From Leucosporidium creatinivorum (Eukaryota; Basidiomycota; Microbotryomycetes; Leucosporidiales; Leucosporidiaceae), in assembly GCA_001600635.1 (NCBI GenBank), contig BCKL01000003.1, forward strand, positions 1-64,000: a stretch of DNA of 64,000 nucleotides. The letters run 5' to 3'. Positions 33,501 through 46,914 of the stretch are shown here, in pieces (position 1 is the stretch's first letter; each line of letters begins with the position of its first letter). The translations under genes and the position numbers were made by a program. A model generated the notes under the pieces. That model worked only from the letters and a program-made list of their open reading frames with translations, did not search any database and was not told the origin of the DNA.

Positions 33501-36500
33501 TGACGGGGATGATCTTGGCTCGTTGCAGGGTGGCGATGTCGGAAGCGGAGAAGTCTGTAGACGGCGTGTGGTCAGCTTGGAGCTCTTCAGTCGAAGCAGA
33601 AGACGATGATACGTACGGGATATTCTCGAGGAAAGGTAGGCGAAGATCTCCCGAGCCTTGGCAAGGTCCTTCGGCGGGCTACGAAGGAGCGCTGAGATGA
33701 GCTCGTTCGAGGTGGGGTCTCGGTTGAGTTTGAGACGGGTCGCATCGGCTTGATGGGCGTTGGAGAGGACCATGAAACCGAGTGAAGCGGCCTCGGTATT
33801 CGAGAAGACCTCGTTCGGGCGACCGAACACGGCCCGTCCATCCTTGACGGCGGGAACGAAGGGGAGGGCGTGCTTCGAAGGTAGGTCTGCAACGAAGAAG
33901 AGGGTCAGTACAGCTTAGTAGAAGTAGCAGAGGTAGACTGGCGAGCTTACAGGTTGCACCGAAGCCAGCGGCGCCATATTCGTCGAGAAAGTAGCGCAGG
34001 GCCGCTGCTCTCCTCGCAGGATGCTCAGGCGAAGCAGCGATGGCGAGGATTTGGTCGACCGAAGGCGTCTTGAGTAGTCCGAGGTCGAAGAGGAGCTTGG
34101 CTGTGGGAGAGGAAAGGACTATAATAAATACGAGCGCCTCGGCACGGCAGATCGCAGCGAGCTCACCTTCTTCAGAGGTCGACCTCCACTTGTACTGCGA
34201 TCCTGTCCAGTCCAGCAGAGGTAGTCCCAGAGAGCGATGTGCGTCGGTAGGCTGCGATAGAGCGTCGGTGTCAGCTCTTGACCATCTCGGCGCCCACACT
34301 CGTGCTCACCTCGAACAGCTGCTCCCCGCTGTACCTCATAGTCCTCGGCTTCTTGACCACCCCATCAGGTCCAGGCGGTACCGCGACCTTCGCCTCGCCC
34401 TCCTTGGGTAGCCAAGCCGTCTTCTTGAGCCTCTCCAGCTCACTCGCGGCGAGCGATTCTCGCGCGGAGACGAGGTAGCGGACAACGTCGACGTGAGACC
34501 AGCCACCGTCTTGGCCGAGGAGACGGGTGAAGACGAGTTGAAGCTGGCAAGGAAGAGGTCAGCGAGGATGACGACGAAGGAGAAAAGGAGAAGACGGACC
34601 TCGACATGCTTCCGAACGCCGAGAGCGAGCAGAACCTTCTCGAGCGTACCCTTGACGGCGGATCCAGAGGGTAGGGTGAGGACTACAGGTGTTTAAAGGC
34701 GTCAGTATCCAATAGGCTGACTTCGATTTCGACTCACTCGGCAGGTCCTCGAACAAGACGACTGAGGCGAAGTAGCTCTCGTTGCCCAGTCGAGAGCCTT
34801 GACGAGTAGGGATGAGGGCGTGAGGGCTGAGGATTGCTGCTACTTCTACTTGCTTCTGTGCCGAGAGGGTCGACCAGCCGCGAGCGAGGGTGGCAAGAAC
34901 CTGCGAAGAGAGGAAGAAGGTCAGCCGAGTTCACCGCGCTCCGCTCAGGCCGACGACTGACCTTTTCGGCGAAATGGGGCGAGACGAGAACGTTCGTGTC
35001 GGCCTTGGCCTCCTTCCCAATAAGCTGGGGCGAGATGACATGCTTGGCGAAGTCCACGAGGGAGAGCTCCTCGAACTGGAACACCCTCGAGAGGTCGGCA
35101 CCGGTGAAAGTCTTACTGAGCTCAAAGGGGAGGGTGTGATCCGGTAGAGGCATGTCGACCGAGATGATTTTGGGGTTTAGGTACGTCTTGAAACCTCCGA
35201 GTGGTAGGATCCTCTCCTCCCCTCCCGCGCCCTTGACCGAGAGCATGGCCGCCTCCTTCAACCTCGCCAGCAGCCTATGATCATACGACCGATTGTTGGC
35301 CAAGCTCATCCACCACTTGAAGCACTCTGCTGCCTCCGCAATGCTGAGCGAATGGGCCGCCAGATCTGCTAGCACGTCCTCGAGCGAGATGTCTCGTATA
35401 AGCTGGCGGGCTCGGAGGGCGCTCATCAGCCCTGGTGCGCCGCTGGCTACGAGGTCGGGGATTACGGGGATGGCTTTGAGGAAGGGCGAGAGGGAGGGAT
35501 TGGGGAGCCGGACGAGGTGGGCGGGAGTGGGGCCGAGTTGAGAGATGAGGGTGAGGGAGGTGGAGCGGTCCGAAGCGAAGAAGGAGGTTTCGGTGAGGGT
35601 CGAGACGATCTCTTGTGGAGTCGAGCGAGTGAAAGTGAAGAATCTGAGTGCGTCGATGATCAGTGGGCGAACGAAGCGATGTAGAAGGGGAGGGAAGACG
35701 AGGAGCGAAATAGAAAGCTCACCTCATGAGATGCAACGCCCTCTCCTGCAGCTTCTTCTTCTCCTCCTCGCTCAAATCCGCCCTGTACAACTTCTTGATC
35801 CCCTCCATCTCCTCCTCATAAACACTCCTCGCGACAATCCCACCCATCGCGAGCAGCTCCCGATTCCAATCGGCGACATATCTCGCCTGAAAGTCGATCG
35901 ACTCCCTTTCCACGGTGCTCACGAGCCTAGCAGCAATCGAGGCAGCGCATCCCGTCGTCTGGAAGGTAGGGAAGCCGATGAAGACGCGACCGTTCGAATC
36001 GAGGTCGCTCAGCAGGCCGGCGAAGACCCGTCGAGCATCCTCCTCTTCCTGATTCTTGACCGTCCTGTCGCCGTGGGTCGCGTCAAACTCGTCCTTGCCG
36101 GTCCAGATGAGGCTGTAGGCCGTCGTGGAAGGAAGAGCTTTCTTGGTCGCTCGAACCATCTCGGCGGAGAAGGACGACGAGGGGGAGACCTTCAGGCTTC
36201 CGGAGACGACTCGGAGGAAGAGGGTTACGGCGAGGAGAGAGAAGGGGTCCTTTGTAGGTGGTGGAGGAGCTGGGGCGGCCGAAGGAGGAGGAGGCGCCGC
36301 CGTAGCTTTCGAGGAGAAGGCGGCGAGCATCTTGGAGGCGAAGGAGGAGGAAGCGGTCACGACGGCTTGGGCTGCTGCTGAGGGGATAAGCTTCGGCTTG
36401 GCGGTGGTGAGAGTGAGCCAGCGCGAGACCTCGGCGCGCAGTTGGACAGGGGTCTCGGCGATGGAGGTAAGGCGGAGGATCTTCATTGGTGAGTAGGAGG

Positions 36501-37489
36501 AGAGATTGGGCTTGAGGGCGATGGGGCGGGAAGGGGCGATGGTCTTGGTGACGCGGAAGAGGAGCTGTACCAGTGTGGAGAGGTCAGCTCTCCGCTGAAG
36601 CTTTAATACCGAGCTGCACTCACATGGGAGTCGAAGTGCATCGAGAGGGTTCGAAGGTTGGTGGTGAAGCCGAGGCAGGTGGAGAGGAATCGAGCAAACT
36701 CGTGCGGCTCGGGCATGGGAGCAGGCTCGCGGAGATCCATGACGAATGTCGACCAGGGCTTGCCATCGCTCGAGACGTTGGAGGTGCCAGCGGGGTCGGT
36801 AGCCGTCTTGACGTAGAGCTGATCGCCGCCGTTCTTCCAGTAGAAGCCCTGAGAGATATGACAGAGTCAGAAGGTGTCAACTAGAATGTAAGAGGAGAAC
36901 TGACCATGATCTTGGTGCCAGAAGAGACGACGGGCTCGTCGCAGACCGAGAAGAGCGAGTAGAAGCCGACACCTGCGACGCTAGAGTCAGCCTACAGCTC
37001 CAGAACTTCGACAAGAGACTTTACTCACCGAACGCTCCAATCTTGTTCTCATCTGGGTTTCCCTCGGCGATCTTCTTCAGCCTACTCCAGTCCTCCTCCC
37101 GGAACACCACGCCGTCGTTTCGCACCATCATGCTCGCAATCTTGTGAGTCTTGAGCAAAGGGAGGGACGAAGACGGATGTTCGAGCTGGGAGCTACTAGT
37201 CTCGGTGCGGAAATGAAGCTCGACGTTGGTGGCGCCGGCGCTGCTCGGCGAAGGGGTCAGCTCGGCGCTGAGGGGTGGGCTGGGCAGAACTCACTCGTCG
37301 GCATTCTGAAGTAGCTCACGTTGGAGGGTATACTCTCCACTGTATCGCGCTAGAACCTGTAGAGTGCATCAGCGAGCTGATCTCGGTGCAGCTCGGGCTC
37401 GTCCGGCTCACCTTGTCAATCAAAGCTCGCTGGTTGACCTCGACTTGCTCGTCCTGTCCAGCAGCGAGGAGGTCTTTGAATTGCGACAT
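30523..37489 (-). CDS. Large sacsin-like HATPase / DUF3684 protein
   Basis: Some twenty exons give roughly 1,900 residues. The N-terminus is a GHKL/HSP90-type ATPase: the N-box helix YTLQRELLQNADDAGATNVE and the glycine box IGAFGVGFYSLFSVCDEP match sacsin-type 'Nov' ATPases. The next exons (MMVRNDGVVFREEDWSRLKK; FARFLSTCLGFTTNLRTLSM) and the long body match fungal DUF3684 proteins, whose role is unknown. The C-terminal part includes VRPVGEVYQVDPRALHVFWD and NRNGSIYFNQRYYEAWHDAD, with an ELSHNISRQHDSEHSF segment near the end. The last exon was chosen because splicing a 41-nt intron leads to an open tail ending RRRMAQLLSKVAATGGRA. Without that splice the frame stops at 30719. A chaperone-like role is inferred from the ATPase family only. 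Confidence 0.8.
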
Positions 37490-38994
37490 GGCGGCTGCTC
37501 GGCTCTATTCTCCTGCACCTTCGGGGATCGTGGCGTGGGCTGAGCGAGTCGATGAGGAGCTGGGGGATTAAAAGGTGCAGTTGGAGGGTGGGAATTGTGG
37601 TTCGGAGCTCCTAGATGATTGTGTTGTGTCGCTCGGTGCTCTGGTGGTGGTAGAGAGGAAGAGCCAGGGCGAGCCGGAGAGGGTTGAGTGTCCGGAGAGC
37701 TGACGACGGCGACGAGAGCGGCGGAGGTCGGTGGTACAGAGGGCGCACTCCTAATTGTCGATACAGCTGTACGACGGTCGACCAGGCGAGACAGACGATG
37801 GAGCAGTGAGGTGGCAGAGTCCATGCTCAGCAACGACGCGGACGTCTCCTTCGAGTTTCGAGCTTGTACATCAGTCTCTTGCTCCTGCCTTTCTCGTCTT
37901 CTCACCTCGACTCGCCTGTAGGCTCATAGGTCTACACTTTCCACTCGCCCTGCCGCCCAGCACCTCGCTCCCCAACATCTCCTCACCTCTGCGCCCAGTC
38001 CATCGCTGCCCACCTCCCTCAACATCAACTTTGATCTCTTCCTCAACTCCGCCGCTGTCGCAGCAGCAGGAGTGTCGAGATATGCTGGTCTACAGCTCAA
38101 CAACCCCTGCACCTCTCCCCACCGCTCTTCACCCACTCCTTCCTTCGCCAGGCAACCACAAAGCAGCAGACGACTAGGCGAGCGCAACTCGAATACAGCT
38201 TAAACACCCTCGCTCGAACTCGGGAAATGCTCTGAAGACGTGCAAGCAGTGCTGGTGCTGCACGGGCTGCATCGAACCACCTCAGAGCCCAGCAGCAGCC
38301 TTGCTTTGTCCTTCGGCGAAGGGACAATCGCTCGTCAAGGTCAACTCGAGGGAGACTGCCCAAGGATTGCAGATGCCGACATGAGCTACAGAAGCACCGT
38401 CGCTGGCGCTGTCGAGTTGCTCGAAGCCGATTCACGGATTACAGCCCGGCTGAGCCGTTGACCTCCGTTTCGCCGACCCGAGCAATAGTCTTCTCCATCT
38501 CTTGCTCCTCTTTACGCGTCGGTGCGCGGCGTGGGGCCCTCAAGATCAATCTTCTGGTGAGCTACATCCCCCTAGCCCTACAGGCTGTACTCGACGCTGA
38601 CTTCCCTCCCTCCTTCTCCCCTTTCCCTCGCTTGCTCGCTCGCTTGCCCTCGGTTCTTTCAGCCAAGTCTTTCGCTCGGAGGCAAGAGACGACGGCGCTG
38701 GAGAGCTGGGAGGGTGCAGGAAACAGCAGCGTAATCCTTGTATACCTGCAAGTGATCCCCCATGGTGGCCTACATATTCTCCCCCTTTCGCTTGACTCGC
38801 CAGTGAAAGTCTGGTCCTTGGTCGTCGGCGCTTCTTCTCCTTCTTCTCCTCTCTCTCTCTAAGTGGATGCCACTGATTCGCTTGGACTCGCGGGATCTGA
38901 CCACTCCTTAAAAGTCCTCGCTGCACCTCTATACGTAACTCTCCCACTTCAACCACTTTTTTTACCGCCCGCTTCGACTTAGCAGCCTAAAAAC
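37490..38994. promoter_or_regulatory. Divergent intergenic region with URA2 promoter
   Basis: About 1.5 kb between the starts of the HATPase gene and URA2. A TTAAAAG element at 38908-38914 lies about 85 nt upstream of the URA2 ATG and is the best TATA-like site. A T-run and a CCTAAAAACATGA context precede the start, a strong fungal translation context. No confident gene lies in between; open frames on the plus strand are Ser/Pro-rich and unlike known proteins. Confidence 0.55.
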
Positions 38995-41900
38995 ATGACC
39001 TCGTCGCCTACCCCCTTCGACTTGGCCGCCGTCGCCGCGCGCTCGCCCCCTCTCCCTCCTACTGCTGTAGCCTCTTCCACTGCCTCGGCCAGCGCTGTAG
39101 CTCAATCGGCGCCCGTCAGCAACCCTTTCGGCGCCCCCGTCGCGCCTTCGACCTGCCTGCCGCCCAAGCAGCTCGACGCCCTCTTCCCCGGCCCCGAGCG
39201 CCAGTCGACCGCCTCGATCAACGATGGTCGCATGCTCCTTGAGCTCACCGATGGCTCAGCCTACGAGGGCTACTCGTTTGGAGCCGAGAAGAGCATCTCG
39301 GGAGAGTGCGTTTTTCAAACTGGTGAGTTTCGGCACTTTTTGAGCGCTGGAGGAGAAGCTACAGAGCTGCAGAAGACGATAGAAGGCTGACCGGGACCTC
39401 CATTGATCTACAACAGGAATGGTGGGATACCCTGAATCCCTCACCGACCCTTCGTACGCCGGCCAAATCCTCATCCTCACCTACCCTCTCGTCGGATCGT
39501 ATGGAGTTCCCGCTCGGCCGCCCAAGGGCACCGTCTCGCCTACCGACCTCCCTCGCGCCTTCGAGTCGCACAAGATTCACGTCGCGGGACTCATCGTCGG
39601 CTCCTACTCGGGCGCCAACGACGACTGGTCGAACCACGAGGCGCACTCGGCGCTCGCCGACTGGCTCAAGGAGGAGGGCATCCCCGCCGTCTACGGAGTT
39701 GACACGAGGGACCTCACCAAGAAGCTGAGGGAGCGTGGATCCACCGTCGGTCGCATCTCGCAGAGAATCGCCAACGCCGAGGGAGCCAACTGGAGGCAGG
39801 CCTACGAGTCTATCGAGTACCACGATCCCAACGGCGACAACCTCGTCGCTGCCGTCTCGATGACCGCCCCCGTTCTCTTCAAGCCCGACGGCACCGTCGC
39901 GCCCCTCCTTCACCCCTCCGGCCGCCCCCTCCGCATCCTCTGCGTCGACGTCGGAATGAAGTACAACCAGATCCGCTGCTTCATCAAGCGTGGAGTCGAG
40001 CTCAAGGTCGTTCCCTGGGACTACAACTACCTCTCGGCGACCGAGGAGCCCTTCGATGGGCTTTTCGTCTCCAACGGACCCGGTGACCCCGCCACCCTCA
40101 CCGCTACCACCCAGTACCTCTCCCAGGCCATCGAGCTCGGCGCCTTCCCCATCTTCGGTATCTGCCTCGGTCACCAACTCCTCGCTCGCGCCTCGGGAGC
40201 CTCGACCCTCAAGCTCAAGTACGGCAACCGTGGAGCCAACATCCCTTGCACCTCGCTCGTCTCGGGACGCTGCTACATCACCTCGCAGAACCACGGATAC
40301 GCCGTCGACGTTCCCACTCTGCAGCCTGGATGGAGGGAGCTCTTCGTCAACGCCAACGACGGCTCCAACGAGGGAATCTACTCGACCGAGCGCCCCATGT
40401 TCTCGGTCCAGTTCCACCCCGAGTCGGCTCCCGGTCCCCGCGACACCGAGTTCCTCTTCGACGTCTTCCTCAACTCGGTCATCAAGAGCCTCGAGGTGCC
40501 CAAGGGTCAGAAGCTCGTCGGCCCCGTCTCGATGCCCGGAGGAGACGTCGTCGACAACATCGCCGCCAACCCTCGCGTCGACGTTCGCAAGGTCCTCGTT
40601 CTCGGTTCGGGAGGACTTTCCATCGGTCAGGCTGGAGAGTTCGACTACTCGGGATCCCAGGCCATCAAGGCGCTCAAGGAGGAGGGCATCTACACCGTCC
40701 TCATCAACCGTGAGTTCTTCTTGGATCCCCTGCTGGCATCGCAGAGCTCTGTAGCTCACTCTTCTCCCTCTCCACAGCCAACATCGCCACCATCCAGACG
40801 AGCAAGGGACTCGCCGACAAGGTCTACTTCCTCCCCGTCACGGCCGACTCGGTTCGCAAGGTCATCGAGCACGAGCGTCCCGACGGTATCTACGTCACCT
40901 TCGGAGGACAGACCGCCCTCTCGGTCGGTATCAAGCTCAAGGACGAGTTCGAGGGCCTCGGCGTTAAGGTGCTTGGAACGCCCATCGACACCATCATTAC
41001 CACTGAGGACCGTGAGCTCTTCGCCAACGCCATGGAGGAGATTGGCGAGAAGTGCGCCCAGTCGGCCGCTGCCAACTCGATCGAGGAGTGCGTGGTCGCC
41101 GCCACCGAGATTGGCTACCCCGTTATCGTTCGCGCTGCCTTCGCCCTCGGAGGACTCGGATCGGGATTCGCCTACAACGAGCCCGAGCTCGTCGAGCTTT
41201 GCACCAAGGCGTTCGCTACGAGTTCGCAGGTCCTCGTCGAGAAGTCGATGAAGGGATGGAAGGAGATCGAGTACGAGGTCGTTCGCGATTGCCGCGACAA
41301 CTGCATCACCGTCTGCAACATGGAGGTGAGTCTGAGCTGCTCCGCTTCTGCACAAGACTCATAGCTGACCCTTCCTCTCACTACAGAACTTCGACCCTCT
41401 CGGTATCCACACTGGAGACTCGATCGTCGTCGCCCCTTCGCAAACCCTCTCCGACTCCGACTTCATGATGCTCCGCACCACCGCCGTCAACGTCATCCGC
41501 CACCTCGGCGTTGTTGGAGAGTGCAACATCCAGTACGCCCTCAACCCCCACTCGCAAGAGTACTGCATCATCGAGGTCAACGCTCGTCTCTCGCGTTCCT
41601 CGGCTCTCGCCTCCAAGGCCACCGGCTACCCCCTCGCCTTCATCGCCGCCAAGCTCGGTCTCAACATCCCCCTCAACGAGATCAAGAACTCGGTCACCAA
41701 GAACACATCGGCGTGCTTCGAGCCTTCCCTCGACTACATGGTCGTCAAGATTCCTCGCTGGGATCTCAAGAAGTTCACTCGCGTCTCGACCGCCCTCAGC
41801 AGTAGTATGAAGTCGGTCGGAGAGGTCATGGCCATCGGCAAGACGTTCGAGGAGACGATGCAGAAGGCCATCAGGGCCATCGACCCGTCGTTCGCTGGCT

Positions 41901-44900
41901 TCGGCAAGGTGAGCTCTCCTCTCGCGCTCGCTTCTTCTGCTTCTCTCGCTAACCTCGCTCCTCCTCACCACAGAACGCGTTCAGTGAGGATATCGATGAA
42001 GAGCTCAAGAATCCTTCTGACCAGCGTGTCTTCGCCATCGCCAACGCCATGCACCAGGGCCGTTCGGTCGACGACATCCACAACCTCACCAACATCGACA
42101 AGTGGTTCCTCAACAAGCTTATGCACATTGTCAAGATGGAGCAGATCGTCTCGTATGTCACTCTACCTCCCTCAATTCTCTCGCACGAGCTGACCTCCCC
42201 TTCGCAGGCGCTACACCGCTCCCCAGATCCCCGCCGACCTCCTCCGCTCGGCCAAGCAGATGGGATTCGCCGACGCTCAGCTCGCCAAGCTCCTCGGCTC
42301 CAACGAGCTCGCCGTTCGCCGCGTTCGCACCGACTACGGCATCACCCCTCGCGTCAAGCAGATCGACACCGTCGCCGCCGAGTTCCCCGCCTTCACAAAC
42401 TACCTCTACATGACCTACAACGCCAGCGCCCACGACGTCGACTTTGAAGACAAGGGCATCATGGTCCTCGGTTCGGGAGTGTACCGCATCGGATCCTCGG
42501 TCGAGTTCGATTGGTGCGCCGTCCGCGCCATCCGCACCATCCGCGAGCGTGGCTTCAAGACGGTCATGGTCAACTACAACCCCGAGACGGTCTCCACCGA
42601 CTACGACGAGGCCGATCGCCTCTACTTCGAGGTCATCTCGCTCGAGACCATTCTCGATATCTACGAGGCCGAGGCGTCGTCGGGAGTCGTCGTCTCCATG
42701 GGAGGTCAGACTTCCAACAACATCGCCCTGCCCCTCCACCGCCAGGGCGTCAAGATCCTCGGAACCTCGCCCGAGATGATCGACATGGCTGAGAACCGCT
42801 ACAAGTTCTCGCGCATGCTCGACAAGATCGGCGTCGACCAGCCTCTGTGGAAGGAGCTCTCGACCATGGAGATGGCCCACGAGTTCTGCGACAAGGTCGG
42901 CTACCCCGTCCTCGTTCGTCCTTCCTACGTCCTTTCGGGAGCCGCCATGAATGTCGTCTACTCTCGCGACGATCTCGATGCCTACCTCGGACTCGCCTCG
43001 GCCGTCTCGCGCGACCACCCTGTCGTCGTCACTAAGTACATCGAGGAGGCCAAGGAGATCGAGATGGACGCCGTCGCTCGGGACGGAAAGATGGTCATGC
43101 ACTACGTCTCGGAGCACGTCGAGAACGCCGGAGTCCACTCGGGAGACGCCACCCTCATCCTCCCTCCTCAGGATCTCGACCCCGAGACCGTTCGCCGCAT
43201 CGAGGTCGCCACCGCCAAGATTGGAGCCGCCCTCAACGTTTCGGGACCCTTCAACATCCAGTGAGTTCGAGTCTGCTTCCGCTCCTGCTCGACGCCCAGT
43301 CGCTGACTCGCCTCTCTTCTCACCAGGTTCATCGCCAAGAACAACGAGATCAAGGTCATCGAGTGCAACGTTCGCGCCGCTCGCTCCTTCCCCTTCGTCT
43401 CTAAGGTCACCGGCATCGACGCCATCGAGCTCGCCACGGATGTCATGCTCGGCCTCCCCGTCGAGCCCTACCCCGCCTCGACCATGCCCCGCGACTACGT
43501 CGGCATCAAGGTCCCCCAGTTCTCCTTCGGACGTCTCGCTGGAGCCGACCCCATCCTCGGAGTCGAGATGGCCTCGACTGGAGAGGTCGCCTGCTTTGGT
43601 CGCGACAAGTACGAGGCCTACCTCAAGGCGCTCATCTCGACCGGCATGACGATGCCCAAGAAGAACGTCCTCCTCTCCATCGGATCGTTCAAGGAGAAGC
43701 TCGAGATGCTCCCCTCGGTGCAGAAGCTCCACTCGCTCGGCTACAACATCTTCGCCACCGCCGGAACCTCGGACTTCCTCCAGGAGCACGGCGTGCCCGT
43801 CAAGTACCTCGAGGCGCTCGACGACGAGGAGAAGGACGCCCAGAAGTCCGAGTACTCGCTCAACCAGCACCTCGCCAACCACATGATCGACCTCTACGTC
43901 AACCTCCCCTCCAAGAACCGGTACCGTCGCCCGGCCAACTACATGTCGAAGGGATACCGCTCGCGTCGCATGGCTGTCGACTTTGCCGTCCCCCTCGTCA
44001 CCAACGTCAAGTGCGCCAAGCTCCTCATCGAGGCCCTCGCTCGCAAGCCCAGCTTCGACATCTCGAGCGTCGACTTCAAGACTTCGCACCGCACCGTCGT
44101 CCTCCCCGGCTTCATCAACACTCGCTCCTTCGTCCCCAACATCGCCGTTGCCGGATCGACCGAGGTTGGAGAGGTCACCGAGGCTTCGCTCCTTGGAGGA
44201 TTCACCACCGTCCAGATCCTTCCCGTCGGCGTTGACGCTAGCGTCGAGGATGCTCTTTCGCTCGACGTCGCCAGGACCAACGCTGGAGGATACTCGCACT
44301 GCGACTACACCCTCAGCGTCGCCGCTACCGAGGACAACGCTACTCGCTTTGGCCCCGAGCTCCTCAACGCCGCCAGGACCCTCTTCCTCCCCTTCAACTC
44401 GCTCGCCGGCGCCGCCAATAAGGTCTCGACTGTGAGTTCTTCTTCTCGCTGCCTTTAGCACTAGCGCCATGCTGACTCTCTCTTCCCTACAGGTCTCGGC
44501 TCACTTCGCCGCTTGGCCCCTCAACAAGCCCATCGTTACCGACGCCAAGACGACCGACCTCGCCTCGGTGCTCCTGCTCGCCAGTCTCCACGGCCGCAGC
44601 GTCCACGTCACCAACGTGCAGAGCCAGGACGACATCGTCCTCATCGCCCTCAGCAAGGAGAAGGACCTCAAGGTTACGTGCGACGTCTCGATCTACGCTC
44701 TCTTCCTCAACCGCGAGTCCTACCCCGGTTCGACCTGCCTCCCTACCGCCAAGGACCAGGCCGCTCTCTGGGAGAACCTTGAGACCGTCGACACCTTCTC
44801 GGTCGGCACCCTCCCCTACCGCCTCGCGACCGAGCTCGGCCACACCTACTCGCCTCGCGCTGGAAACGAGGAGTCGACCATCCTCCTCCTCTCGGCCATC

Positions 44901-46534
44901 AACGATGGTCGCCTCACCATGGAGGACGTCACCACCAGGCTTTCGGACAACCCCCGTCGCATCTTCGACCTGCCCACCGCCGCCGAGAACACCTACGTCG
45001 AGGTTGAGGTCGACCGCGCCGGCGCCTTCCCCAAGCGCGACTACTGGTCGCCTCTCGAGGGCCAGGTTCTCGCTGGATCCGTCCACCGCGTCGTCCTTCG
45101 CGGCGAGACGGTCGTCCTCGACGGCAAGTTCTTCTCGACTCGCCCGGTCTCTGGACACGACATCTCGTCCTTCGCCGGCGCCGCCAAGTCGGAGCGCAAG
45201 CAGGCTCGCTTCTCGATGTCGTCGACTCGCCCTTCGCTCCAGTCGCTCGGCTTCTCGTCCAAGCCCTACGACGCCCACCCTTCGTCGCCCGCTCCCTCGG
45301 CAGCGCTCATCGGATCCAAGTCGCCCAAGCTCGGCAGCAGGTCGCCCAAGCTCGACGGCATCGACTCGAGCCTCCAGCCCAGTCTCATGTCGTTGACCTC
45401 GCAGCAGACCGCCCTCGCCCCTCAGGTCGCCCCCACCGCTCTCTCGCCTACCTCGACCCTCACCTCCCTCCTCGCCGCCGCCAGCCCCGCCTACGCTCGT
45501 CGCCACGTCCTCTCGGTCCGCGCCTTCTCGCGTGACGACCTCCACGCCCTCTTCGGTGTCGCCTCCGAGTTGCGCATGCTCGTCGAACGCAACATCCCCA
45601 TCGACATCCTCCGTGGCCGCGTCCTCTGCACCGCCTTCTACGAGCCTTCGACCAGGACTTCGTGCTCGTTCGAGGCTGCCATGTGCCGCCTTGGAGGCTC
45701 CGTCGTCTCGGTCGTCCCCGAGAGCTCCTCCGTCACCAAGGGAGAGAGCCTCGCCGACACCATCAGGACCCTCGGCTGCTACGGCGATGCCGTCGTTCTC
45801 CGTCACCCCGCTGCCGGAAGCGCTCAGCTCGCTGCCAAGTACTCGCCCGTCCCCGTCCTCAACGCTGGCGATGGAGTTGGAGAGCACCCCACTCAGGTTC
45901 GTCTCGACTTTGCCCTTTCGCGCGAGCTCACTCGCTGACTGATCGTTTCCACAGGCCTTCCTCGACGTCTACACCATTCGCGAGGAGCTCGGGACGGTCA
46001 ACGGTCTTACCATCACCATGGTCGGTGATCTCAAGAACGGTCGTACTGTCCACAGCCTCGTCCGCCTGTTGTCGCTCTACTCGGTCACCATCAACCTCGT
46101 CTCGCCCTCGTCACTCGCCATGCCCGAGTCCGTTAAGGAGGACGCTCGCAAGGCCGGCATCACCCTCCTCGAGACCACCAGCCTTGCCTCCGTCATTGGC
46201 TCGACCGACGTTCTCTACGTTACTCGCGTCCAGCAGGAGCGCTTCGAGAGCCTCGCCGAGTACGAGAAGGTCAAGGACACCTACGTCGTCAACAACGAGC
46301 TGCTCTCGCGCGCCAAGGAGCACTGCATTGTCATGCACCCTCTGCCGAGGAACGCTGAGCTCGATCCCGAGGTTGACGTGAGTTTGGCTTTCGCTTTCCT
46401 CCGCCGAGCACTCACTGACCCTTTCCCTTGAACAGTTCGACCAGAGGCGCGCTGCCTACTTCCGCCAGATGAGGTTCGGCATGTTCGTCAGGATGGCCGT
46501 CCTTCTCCTGTGCATTGGTACACCCAACGCCTAA
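38995..46534 (+). CDS. URA2: carbamoyl-phosphate synthase / aspartate transcarbamoylase fusion
   Basis: Ten exons encode about 2,300 residues. Order: a Ser/Ala-rich leader; the CPSase small subunit with glutaminase nucleophile [13 protein letters not shown] and [11 protein letters not shown]; the two ATP-grasp halves of the large subunit ([20 protein letters not shown] to [13 protein letters not shown]); a dihydroorotase-like segment; a Ser/Pro linker; and aspartate transcarbamoylase with [15 protein letters not shown] and the end [15 protein letters not shown]. The product makes carbamoyl phosphate and carbamoyl aspartate, the first two steps of pyrimidine synthesis, and is normally feedback-inhibited by UTP. 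The dihydroorotase-like part begins [13 protein letters not shown], lacking the metal-binding HxH of active enzymes, so it is a structural remnant as in yeast Ura2. Codon use is strongly biased to C-ending codons. Confidence 0.97.
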
Positions 46535-46914
46535 GCAGCGACCTCAAAGACTCCCTTCCCCCTCTGCCGTGGCTTCGTCAACCCGAGCAGTAGCCTCCTT
46601 CCCCCAAAAATCCCCCTCCTCTTCTGTTTATGCACTGTCTAGATACCCCCTTGGAATGAGTAGAATTTATCACAAGCCCTAGCTGCTGAGAGTCAGCGAG
46701 TGAGACGCAACGAGGGAGTGCTAATGATCTCCGAGCTGAGCGCCGAGAGGTGACAAGGTGGACCTTGCTTCCTCTACAAGTCGAGGGTCAGCTCGTACGC
46801 TGTCACTAACACTGCGAGAGATCTACTACAGCTCGAACTGAGGACCTTCGCTCACTCGAAGCTGTCCAAGTCCAACTGAGAGCGCGCAGCCCTTCTTCCT
46901 CCTCCTTCATCGTC
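46535..46914. other. Intergenic region between URA2 and MZT1
   Basis: About 380 bp with the URA2 3' end (a pyrimidine-rich stretch and AT-richer patch around 46625-46675) and the MZT1 promoter. No gene is seen. Confidence 0.5.

Noticed and set aside
42158-44470. Very long open frame (770 codons) on the minus strand inside URA2, with similar ones at 39359-40759 and 44487-45887
   Set aside because: These mirror the C-ending codon bias of URA2: the antisense frame lacks stops because the sense codons almost never end in A. Composition is Asp/Glu/Val/Gly-rich without any domain.
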